Assembly (NCBI GenBank): GCA_010671975.1
Contig: JAAHIA010000060.1
Span: 1 to 15,741, forward strand
Source of the DNA: Leptolyngbya sp. SIO4C1
GTDB taxonomy: Bacteria; Cyanobacteriota; Cyanobacteriia; Phormidesmidales; Phormidesmidaceae
Reading direction: 5' to 3'
DNA: 15,741 nt
Numbering within the stretch: the stretch's first letter is position 1; the number at the start of each line of letters is the position of its first letter. Positions 7,388-13,332 of the stretch are shown here, in pieces. The notes beneath the pieces are model-generated. The model saw only the letters and a list, made by a program, of their open reading frames with translations, was not told the DNA's origin and searched no databases. The translations under genes and the position numbers were made by a program.

Positions 7388-7396
7388 CACCGCACA

Positions 7397-7418
7397 GACA
7401 GATACAAGACAGATACAA
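7397..7418 (+). repeat. 11-bp tandem duplication after hemL
   Basis: GACAGATACAA occurs twice head to tail just after the hemL stop. It looks like a slippage duplication in noncoding DNA. Confidence 0.8.
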
Positions 7419-7440
7419 GCACGTAAAGTCAAAGAAGACA

Positions 7441-7473
7441 GGGTGGACAGCAAAGTCCGTCGCTATTCCACCC
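7441..7473 (+). terminator. Hairpin downstream of hemL
   Basis: GGGTGGA (7441-7447) pairs perfectly with TCCACCC (7467-7473). The 19-base loop contains a smaller GGAC/GTCC pairing possibility. The following sequence is C- and T-rich but has no clean T-run, so this is a moderate candidate for the hemL terminator. Confidence 0.35.
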
Positions 7474-7522
7474 GCTTTCCCCCTCCCTACCTTCTCCCTC
7501 TTCTATAACTCTCTCCCCGCCC
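7474..7522 (+). promoter_or_regulatory. Pyrimidine-rich leader of the HEAT-repeat gene
   Basis: Almost every base between the hairpin and the ATG at 7523 is C or T, with only a few purines (for example in CTATAACT). No Shine-Dalgarno site is present. Similar pyrimidine-rich DNA precedes hisIE on the minus strand and lies at about 5909-5970 upstream of hemL. TATAAC at 7504-7509 could be a -10 element, but I see no good -35. Confidence 0.4.
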
Positions 7523-8290
7523 ATGCAAGACCCAGACGATCTCACCCTCTTAGAAACGGAAGTCGGCTTTGACGAGCCGGTAGATCCGCTGGATGAGATC
7601 GCGCTGCCAGGTGAGGAACCCGAAGCCCCGCGCTATGACCCAGATGAGATGCTGCCACTGCTCTCTAGCACCGAGTCGCAGCAGCGAATGCTGGGCGCGC
7701 GCGCCTTTTGTGAAATTGAGGATGCGCGAGCAGTGCCACAGCTAATCAAGCTGCTGAGCGATTCCTGTCCGCTAGTGAGAGTGAGCGCCGCCTATGCGCT
7801 AGGCCGCAACCCGAGTGAAGCGGCAGTGGCAGCGCTGATTACACAGCTAGAGCAAGACTGGAACGGCTATGCGCGCAAGGGCATTGTCTGGGCACTGGGC
7901 AACTGCCGCGACGCGCGGGCAATCGATTCGCTGATAGACGCCATCAAAAACGACATTTCAGCCGTACGGCTTTGGGCGGCCAGTGCGCTAGCGCAGATGC
8001 ATCAGGTGAGCTATGAAGCGATGATCAAGGCAATTCCACCGCTGATTGAGGTAATGCGGCGAGACGCCATTGCCGCAGTCCGCAGCAACTGCGCCTGGGC
8101 GCTGGGTCAGCTTTGCAAAGAGCTGCCGTCTAATGTTGTATACGCAACGGCGATTGATGCCCTGATTGAAACCTTTGCCGAAGATGATGAGCTAGGCGTT
8201 CGCGAAGATGCGCGCACGGCGATTTTAGGCGTTGGCGACTCACGCGGGCTGCAGGTGATTGAAGAAATTGAGCAAGACGGCTTTTTCTGA
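7523..8290 (+). CDS. HEAT-repeat protein, probably IaiH-like
   Basis: After an acidic N-terminal tail (residues 1-42, rich in Asp and Glu) the protein is built of about five or six HEAT/PBS-lyase-type repeats of 30-40 residues. These are seen in QQRMLGARAFCEIEDARAVP, LVRVSAAYALGRNPSEAAV, GYARKGIVWALGNCRDARAI, AVRLWAASALAQMHQV, AVRSNCAWALGQLCKELPSN and GVREDARTAILGVGDSRGLQ. The length (255 residues) and overall pattern resemble the conserved cyanobacterial protein known in Synechocystis as IaiH, described as stabilising the iron-sulfur cluster of an IscA homologue. I infer this from memory of the family and leave the symbol empty. Phycobilin lyases CpcE/CpcF share the repeat type but differ in layout. 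The ATG at 7523 lacks a Shine-Dalgarno site and follows a pyrimidine-rich leader. Confidence 0.88.
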   Translation: MQDPDDLTLLETEVGFDEPVDPLDEIALPGEEPEAPRYDPDEMLPLLSSTESQQRMLGARAFCEIEDARAVPQLIKLLSDSCPLVRVSAAYALGRNPSEAAVAALITQLEQDWNGYARKGIVWALGNCRDARAIDSLIDAIKNDISAVRLWAASALAQMHQVSYEAMIKAIPPLIEVMRRDAIAAVRSNCAWALGQLCKELPSNVVYATAIDALIETFAEDDELGVREDARTAILGVGDSRGLQVIEEIEQDGFF

Positions 8291-8324
8291 CTGAATCTCG
8301 GCAATTCAAGATGATTGCCGTCAG
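8291..8324 (+). terminator. Hairpin directly after the HEAT-repeat gene
   Basis: CGGCAAT (8299-8305) pairs with ATTGCCG (8314-8320) across an 8-base loop. CTGA (8291-8294) pairs with TCAG (8321-8324) outside a 4-base bulge. It begins right after the stop, so it probably ends or protects the transcript, although no T-run follows. Confidence 0.45.
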
Positions 8325-8688
8325 TAGAATATGCAGGCTCCAGCTGTACAGCCAGGCCAGGCTATGGACTCAGTGAGCGTCAATTGTTTTCGAGAAGTTT
8401 AAAGGCTTTTGTAGAACAGGTGATCAGCAGCCATACGCCTTTAAAGTAAAGGTAACTCAGACAGGCAGCGCATTCCATCTTTAAACAAGCTTTAACGAGT
8501 TTCATACAGCCTTTAAATCCAGGCATTAGGTGTCTCCGTATTAGCTTGTAGGAGCGTTTCTTAGCCATCTTGATTCAACGCGATTATAAAAACTGTATTG
8601 ACTTGGCCCCCAAAGTCTTTTGCATTCTCACCTAGCGCGTGCCGGGTAGCCAACTGGGCTGAAAGGAACGCTAAAGCAGGGGCGGTCA
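8325..8688. other. Gene-poor stretch with TTTAAAGGC repeats
   Basis: This region is lower in GC than its neighbours. The 9-mer TTTAAAGGC occurs once on the plus strand (8398-8406) and twice on the minus strand (8438-8446 and 8509-8517). The two minus-strand copies sit in the longer matches GGATTTAAAGGCTGTATG and TACTTTAAAGGCGTATGG. A weak GACTTGG/CCAAAGTC hairpin followed by TTTT lies at about 8600-8621. A minus-strand TATAAT is at 8583-8588 and a plus-strand TTGACT at 8598-8603, neither with a good partner hexamer. No well-supported gene is visible; see the separate entry for a doubtful 62-codon frame. Confidence 0.45.
8380..8568 (-). CDS. Doubtful small basic protein
   Basis: A 62-codon minus-strand frame begins MAKKRSYKLIRRHLMPGFKG and is rich in Lys, Leu and Cys (four Cys). 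A TATAAT lies 14 bases upstream of its ATG, but there is no real Shine-Dalgarno site. The coding sequence contains the TTTAAAGGC repeats, and its composition differs from all the sure genes here. I recognise no family. It is as likely to be chance or a decayed gene as a functional one. Confidence 0.2.
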   Translation of the reverse strand: MAKKRSYKLIRRHLMPGFKGCMKLVKACLKMECAACLSYLYFKGVWLLITCSTKAFKLLENN

Positions 8689-8942
8689 ATGCGCATAGAT
8701 GAGACGGTTGTACAGCCGTTTGAGGCCCAGGTAGCCCGAACGCCGGACGCGATCGCGCTAATTTGCGGCGATGAGACGCTTACCTACGGTCAGCTCAATT
8801 GCCGCTGACGGCCAACGGCAAGATCGACTTTGAGGCCCTGCCTAGTCCGCAACCTGGGGCTGAGCGATCAGCGACGCCTACCCCGCCGCGCACGCCGGTC
8901 GAGGCAACGCTGGTTCAGCTGATCGCTCAGTGGGCTAGCTAG
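8689..8942 (+). pseudogene. Nonribosomal peptide synthetase adenylation-domain remnant
   Basis: The first part (8689-8808) reads MRIDETVVQPFEAQVARTPD and continues AIALICGDETLTYGQLNCR before TGA. This is the standard beginning of an NRPS adenylation domain (FEAQV-RTPDAIA...LTY-QLN). The next part, in another frame (8799-8942), reads LPLTANGKIDFEALPSP. This is the A10 core motif at the end of such a domain, followed by the linker TPPRTPVEATLVQLIAQW that leads into a carrier domain and then a TAG. Everything between, normally about 450 residues including the AMP- and substrate-binding motifs, is missing. The two parts share TTGCCGC (8799-8805), which reads sensibly in both frames. The locus cannot make a working enzyme. 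Confidence 0.85.
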
Positions 8943-8943
8943 C

Positions 8944-8979
8944 CGCTCAGGTTGGCCGATCCGCTCGCCAACCTGAGCG
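8944..8979. repeat. 13-bp perfect inverted repeat
   Basis: CGCTCAGGTTGGC (8944-8956) and GCCAACCTGAGCG (8967-8979) are exact reverse complements around a 10-base loop. This is the strongest hairpin in the window. It lies 2 bases past the end of the NRPS remnant and 57 bases before the NB-ARC start. No T-run follows on either strand, so it may be a terminator-like barrier, a binding site, or one end-structure of a small mobile or palindromic repeat. Confidence 0.75.
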
Positions 8980-9035
8980 CGGCTTCGGCTGGCGAGATAG
9001 ACTGATACTGCTGCTCATCCCGTGACCCGTCCAAC

Positions 9036-10331
9036 GTGTTTGCCGAAGCCACCAAACATTGGGATTTAGACCGCCTCAGCCTCGACCTCAGCCAGGTGCG
9101 CGGCGGTGCCCTGACTGAGACAGAGCTAATCAACCTGCGCGGGCTGCTGTGCGATCGCAGCCCGGATGAAATTGCCAGCCGCCGCAATATTAAGCGCAAG
9201 GGGCTAGACGTGGATTTGAGCCGCAACCTCTACCCGGCGGTCAAAGAGTTAGCCGGGTTGGCTGAGGGCGATCGGATTAGCTGGCGCGACGTGCCGAGGC
9301 TGCTAGCGGCGCAGGGCTACAAGCTAACGCAGGGCAGCTGGAGCCAGGCCCCAGATGTCTCAGTCTTCTACGGGCGAGAGACAGAACGGACGACGCTCAG
9401 CCGCTGGCTGCACCCCGAGCAGGACGACTGTCGCTTGGTGACGCTGGTGGGGGCGGGCGGTATGGGAAAAACGGCGCTGGCAATTCGGCTGGCCGAAGAG
9501 ATGCGATCGCAGTTTCAAAGCCTGCTGTGGCAGCGGCTGCACCTAGCTCCCCCGCTCGAAGCCGTCTTAGACCGCTGGCTACATCAGCTGCCGGGCTATA
9601 CGGGCAGCCTACCGGCCGGTCTCGAAGACAAGCTAGCCTGCCTGATTGAACGTCTGCAGGACCACCGCTGCCTGCTGCTGCTCGACAACCTAGACTCGAT
9701 CTTGCAGAGCGGCAGCTTTGCTGGCCCCTACCTGCCTGGCTATGAAACCTATGGTGAGCTGATTCGCCAGGTGGGGCGCGGCCGCCATCAGAGCTGCCTG
9801 CTGGTCACCACGCGCGAGCTATCGCGAGATTTGAATATCTTGTCGCGGCCCAGCGGCTCGGTGCGCGCCTTTCGGCTGAGCGGCCTGCAGCCGGACGATG
9901 CTTGCGCAATTTTGCAAGACGAAGATCTCTCTGGCCAGGATCACTGGCAGCAGCTCGTGACCATCTATCGCGGTAACCCGCTGATGCTAAAGCTGATTGC
10001 CGCTAGCATTCGCGAGCTGCGCAACGGCAGCGTCACTGATTTTCTCAGCCGGGACAACACCACGCTGATCAACTGCGACATCTACTATCTGCTGGAGCAG
10101 CAGCTCGATCGGCTATCGCCCGCCGAGCGACAGCTGCTGCTGCATTTAGCCAATACCGATCAGGCGCTCAGCGTCAGCCAGATTGAGGCGTCGCTGTCGC
10201 TCTCTGCCATGGACTGCAGCTGCGCCCTGCAGTCGCTGGTGCGGCGATCGCTGGTGGAGGTGAGCGAAGCTGGGTTTGCGCTGCGGCCAGTGGTGGCAGA
10301 ATATGCCTGCGATCGCTGGGGGGCGGCATGA
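9036..10331 (+). CDS. NB-ARC (STAND) ATPase without C-terminal sensor repeats
   Basis: This is a 431-residue signal-transducing P-loop ATPase. Residues about 15-100 (LTETELINLRGLLCDRSPDE, then LYPAVKELAG) resemble the N-terminal helix-turn-helix-like module seen on cyanobacterial NB-ARC/WD40 proteins and on vWA-MoxR-associated proteins. FYGRE (111-115) opens the ATPase core. Walker A is GAGGMGKT (139-146), Walker B LLLLDNLD (213-220), sensor 1 LLVTTR (255-260), and GNPL (313-316) is the GLPL-type motif. Residues about 360-431 form a winged helix ending LRPVVAEYACDRW, the point where WD40 or TPR repeats usually start. This protein stops there. The start is GTG at 9036, the only start between an upstream in-frame TGA (9003-9005) and the conserved region, and it lacks a Shine-Dalgarno site. 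The stop overlaps the kinase ATG in ATGA. NB-ARC proteins normally switch between ADP and ATP states upon sensing a signal; no target is visible. Confidence 0.88.
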   Translation: MFAEATKHWDLDRLSLDLSQVRGGALTETELINLRGLLCDRSPDEIASRRNIKRKGLDVDLSRNLYPAVKELAGLAEGDRISWRDVPRLLAAQGYKLTQGSWSQAPDVSVFYGRETERTTLSRWLHPEQDDCRLVTLVGAGGMGKTALAIRLAEEMRSQFQSLLWQRLHLAPPLEAVLDRWLHQLPGYTGSLPAGLEDKLACLIERLQDHRCLLLLDNLDSILQSGSFAGPYLPGYETYGELIRQVGRGRHQSCLLVTTRELSRDLNILSRPSGSVRAFRLSGLQPDDACAILQDEDLSGQDHWQQLVTIYRGNPLMLKLIAASIRELRNGSVTDFLSRDNTTLINCDIYYLLEQQLDRLSPAERQLLLHLANTDQALSVSQIEASLSLSAMDCSCALQSLVRRSLVEVSEAGFALRPVVAEYACDRWGAA

Positions 10332-11413
10332 GCTTCTGCATCAATCCCAAATGCCCGGCTCGTCAGAATCCGGAGCAGGCCGAGCACTGCCTGACCTGCG
10401 GCACGCCGCTGCTGCTGCAGGGCCGCTACCGGCTGCTAAAGCCGCTGCGCGAGCTTGAAGACTGGCGGCATACCGAAATTTTTGCAGTGGACGATCAGGG
10501 CCAGGCCAAGGTGCTAAAGTCGCTGCGTCACGGCCTGTTCTTGCCGCAGTTTGAGCGAGAAATGCTGACGCTGTCTCAGCTGCAGCATCCGGGCATTCCT
10601 GAAATTGACCCGGACGGCTACTTCGACCAGCCGCTGCCCACGGGCGAGGTGGTGCACTGTCTGGTGATGGAGCAAATTCAGGGAGAAAACCTGCAGCAGC
10701 ATGTGGAGCAGCAGGGTGCAATTCCCGAAGCGACGGCCGTTGGCTGGCTCAAGCAGCTCGCTGAGATCCTAGACCAGATTCACCAGACCAGCCTCTTTCA
10801 TCGTGACATTAAGCCCTCAAACGTCATGCTGCGCGCCAACGATCAGCTCGCGCTGATTGACTTTGGTACGGTGCGCCCGATCACCAATACCTATCTAGCT
10901 AAGGTAGACAGCCGCCGCGAAGTCACTAGCGTGGTCTCGCCCGGCTACACGCCGCTTGAGCAAATCAACGGTGAGGCTGTGCCGCAGTCAGACTTCTATG
11001 CGCTGGGCCGGCTGTTTGTCTACCTGCTCACAGGCCAGCAGCCCAGCCAGTTTAAGACCAACGATCAGACCGGCGAGCTGCGCTGGCAGGACAGCGCCCC
11101 CAGCGTATCTCGCTGGTTTGTGACGCTGATTGATGAGCTGATGGCCCCCTTTCCGGGTCAGCGGCCCAAAAACGCCAGAGAGATTTTACAGCGGCTAGAG
11201 ACCGGACCGCGCTGGCTGCCGCGACGACAGTCGCCGCTGGGCTATCAGCGGCTGTCACCTCAGCGCTATCAGCAGGCGATCGCACTGCTGCTGCTGCTCA
11301 ACCTAGTTTTTTTTATACTCAATAGCGCCCTGCTTTGGCACCGCTTCCTTCGCCCCGAGCGCGGCTTGACTGAGCAAAGCCACTACCCAACGCGCCTGTC
11401 TTACCCGGGCTGA
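10328..11413 (+). CDS. Zinc-ribbon (4-Cys) Ser/Thr protein kinase with C-terminal membrane anchor
   Basis: The 361-residue protein starts with a 4-cysteine zinc ribbon (Cys4, Cys9, Cys21, Cys24) in FCINPKCP...HCLTCGTPLL, a hallmark of a cyanobacterial kinase group. The Hanks-type kinase domain spans about 34-292. The ATP-binding lysine is probably Lys64 in AKVLK, the helix-C glutamate Glu78, the catalytic loop HRDIKPSN (158-165), DFG 178-180, and the activation-segment end GYTPLEQ (206-212). The glycine-rich loop is degenerate: LRELEDWRHTE replaces the usual GxGxxG. A membrane span (about 316-338, AIALLLLLNLVFFILNSALL) and a short polar tail follow, so the kinase probably faces the cytoplasm. 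ATGA overlap with the NB-ARC gene implies coupled translation. Its 3' end overlaps by 13 bases the solute-binding protein gene on the other strand. Confidence 0.92.
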   Translation: MSFCINPKCPARQNPEQAEHCLTCGTPLLLQGRYRLLKPLRELEDWRHTEIFAVDDQGQAKVLKSLRHGLFLPQFEREMLTLSQLQHPGIPEIDPDGYFDQPLPTGEVVHCLVMEQIQGENLQQHVEQQGAIPEATAVGWLKQLAEILDQIHQTSLFHRDIKPSNVMLRANDQLALIDFGTVRPITNTYLAKVDSRREVTSVVSPGYTPLEQINGEAVPQSDFYALGRLFVYLLTGQQPSQFKTNDQTGELRWQDSAPSVSRWFVTLIDELMAPFPGQRPKNAREILQRLETGPRWLPRRQSPLGYQRLSPQRYQQAIALLLLLNLVFFILNSALLWHRFLRPERGLTEQSHYPTRLSYPG

Positions 11414-12690
11414 GCAGAGCCGAAGACTAGCTCATCCGTCGCTGCGGCGGCTTCATCCATCACCAGCTCAACATCTTGTGACTGATTCAGCACCCGCCAC
11501 AGTGCTTCCTGCAAAATTTCAGAGGCTTCACTGTACTTGACTATCTGCGGTCGAAATTGATAAAAATCAGGGTTGCTCAGCCAGGTTAGCAGCTGCGGCA
11601 GATAGGGATAGTCTGCCACCAGCTCCGGATCATGAAAGAGGGCGGTGCGGCTGGGTAAATAGCCTGAGCTGAGGACGAACTGCTTTTGAGCCGCCGCGCT
11701 GGTGAAATATAGCGCCGCTTCTACTGCTGCAGCGGGATAAGGCGTTTGGGCAGCAACGCTGACGCCCCAGCCGCCGCGACAGCCCTGAGACCTGTGCCCC
11801 TCCGCATGAGGCACCCGGGCAGGTGCCTCGGAGCCAGCTGCGAGGTCAGCCGCAGCATAGCCCCAGTGGCGCAAGAATGCCCCCTGCCCTTCAGCGAAGC
11901 GACGGCGCGACCCGACCTCATCAAAGTTAAGTACGCTCGGCGGCGATAGCGGCTGCTCCACCAGCCGCCGCAAAAACTTGGCCGCCGCCTTGGCCTCGTC
12001 GCGATCGAGGCCAACCGTTCGCGTTTCTGGGTCAATCCAAAAGCCGCCGTAGCCGCTGAGGATTTCTGAAAAGAACGCGACCAGCCCCTCGTACTGTTTG
12101 CCCTGCCAGAGGTAGCCCCATTCTTTGTCCTGGCGTTTCAGCTGCTCCACCACTTCCGCTAGCTGCTCAAAGGTTTCTGGCACCGGCTGATTGATGGCGG
12201 CTAGCAGGTCTTGGCGCGGGTACAGCAGACCAATATCTGAGCGAAACGGCAGCCGGTAGAGCCGGTCTTGATAGGTACCGGCTGCTAGCTCGCTACGCAG
12301 AAAGGCGGCGGTCTGCTCGGGGCTCAGCACGTCTGAGAGATCCTTGAGCCAGCCATTATCGGCTAGCTCGGGCAGCCAAATGACGTCAGTTAGCAGCAGA
12401 TCATAGGGATCTTCTTTCTCAAAGGTTGACAGGTAGATCGCTCGAATCTCGTCGGTATTGTAATAGCCCGCTAGCAGATCGATCTTGATATGGCGATGGG
12501 TCTGCTCAAAGTCTTCAACGATTTCTTCCCAGTTGGGGAGCTCTTCTGCCGGCACGTAAAAGCTGAGCGTCACCGGCTGACCCGCTAGCAGCAGCCAGGC
12601 TGAGCTGAGTAGCTGCAGCAGCAGCAGCCCGACTAAGGCAGCCAGGCTCCAGCGCCAGGACTGGATACGGCTAAACCATCGAGCAGTCAT
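11401..12690 (-). CDS. Membrane-anchored extracellular solute-binding protein (family 1, sugar-type)
   Basis: This 429-residue protein has an N-terminal hydrophobic segment (about 16-37) after a basic start, with no lipobox, so it is probably tethered by an uncleaved anchor. The rest resembles sugar-type ABC solute-binding proteins: VTLSFYVPAEELPNWEEIVE (about 40-60) as the first strand and helix, YDLLLTDVIWLPELADNGWL, YRLPFRSDIGLLYPRQDLL, and near the C-terminus GGWGVSVAAQT followed by ALYFTSAAAQKQFVLSSGYL-PSR. No permease or ATPase of a sugar transporter is in the window, so it is an orphan or has partners elsewhere. The gene follows the thioredoxin-like gene by 6 bases and is probably in the same operon. 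The ligand cannot be predicted. Confidence 0.85.
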   Translation of the reverse strand: MTARWFSRIQSWRWSLAALVGLLLLQLLSSAWLLLAGQPVTLSFYVPAEELPNWEEIVEDFEQTHRHIKIDLLAGYYNTDEIRAIYLSTFEKEDPYDLLLTDVIWLPELADNGWLKDLSDVLSPEQTAAFLRSELAAGTYQDRLYRLPFRSDIGLLYPRQDLLAAINQPVPETFEQLAEVVEQLKRQDKEWGYLWQGKQYEGLVAFFSEILSGYGGFWIDPETRTVGLDRDEAKAAAKFLRRLVEQPLSPPSVLNFDEVGSRRRFAEGQGAFLRHWGYAAADLAAGSEAPARVPHAEGHRSQGCRGGWGVSVAAQTPYPAAAVEAALYFTSAAAQKQFVLSSGYLPSRTALFHDPELVADYPYLPQLLTWLSNPDFYQFRPQIVKYSEASEILQEALWRVLNQSQDVELVMDEAAAATDELVFGSAQPG

Positions 12691-12696
12691 AGGCGC

Positions 12697-13263
12697 TTAG
12701 GTCTCGGGCACCAGCTCTACATTGACCTCATTGACCGGACGGCGACGCAGCTCTAGCGATTCACTGCGCGGCAGCAGGTCAAAAACTTCTCGCAGCACGT
12801 CGTCTACGGCTTCGTAGCTGATAGCGCCGGTTTGATCAAAGCGCACCTCGCCGGCCTCATCTAGCACCAGCGTCTGCGGCACCGCTCCCTTAAAGTAGTG
12901 GCCCGCCTCGTTTGCCGTATAGGCGGCTTTCACCGGAATGGAATCTGCCGCTATTGGTACAAAGTTGGCCGCTCGCCCGTAGGGTGCCTGCAGCTGCGAA
13001 ATCACTGGCGCCATCTGCTTACAGTCGCGGCTGTCGTCTACGTAGAAAAACAGCAGCACCGGCCTGTGACTTTTGAGCGACTCCGGCAAATTTACTCGAG
13101 GCGGCACTATTGCACCATTGCCAGCGTAGAGCGCGAAAATATTACCGTCATAGTTGTCATCGTTTAGGTCCGCGATCGCAGTGCCCGGCTGCCAGGTCAG
13201 CGCGATCGCAATTGCTATTAGTCCTACCAGCAGCGTTCTGCCCAAGCCGTTCCAAAAGCCCAT
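12697..13263 (-). CDS. Exported or membrane-anchored thioredoxin-like protein with a single cysteine
   Basis: The first ~31 residues look like a signal peptide or anchor (LLVGLIAIAIALTW, possible cleavage after TAIA). A thioredoxin-like fold follows. RPVLLFFYVDDSRDCKQMAP (about 67-86) corresponds to the active-site strand and helix but has DSRDC where WCGPC is expected, leaving Cys81 as the only cysteine of the protein. GAVPQTLVLD (126-135) is the cis-proline loop. With one cysteine it cannot be a normal disulfide reductase. It may resemble cyanobacterial thylakoid thioredoxin-like proteins linked to photosystem I accumulation; that link is from memory and uncertain. The C-terminal tail (about 160-188) is charged. 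It lies 6 bases before the solute-binding protein gene and 69 bases after the lipoprotein gene. Confidence 0.8.
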   Translation of the reverse strand: MGFWNGLGRTLLVGLIAIAIALTWQPGTAIADLNDDNYDGNIFALYAGNGAIVPPRVNLPESLKSHRPVLLFFYVDDSRDCKQMAPVISQLQAPYGRAANFVPIAADSIPVKAAYTANEAGHYFKGAVPQTLVLDEAGEVRFDQTGAISYEAVDDVLREVFDLLPRSESLELRRRPVNEVNVELVPET

Positions 13264-13332
13264 AGAGTTTGAGAGTAGTGAGCGCCTTTTCTATTAGGCC
13301 ATATCGCGGCCAGTTTGAGGACCCATTCGGCC

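Noticed and set aside
8291..9035. An intact insertion sequence or transposon around the NRPS remnant.
   Set aside because: I found no transposase frame, no matching terminal inverted repeats beyond the local hairpins, and no clear target-site duplication.
8939..9226. A 95-codon minus-strand frame spanning the hairpin and the NB-ARC start.
   Set aside because: It has arginine- and serine-rich antisense composition and opposes the conserved N-terminal domain of the NB-ARC protein.
10341..10721. A 126-codon minus-strand frame over the start of the kinase gene.
   Set aside because: It is rich in Ala, Pro and Arg, as expected from high-GC antisense DNA, while the plus strand encodes a motif-complete kinase.
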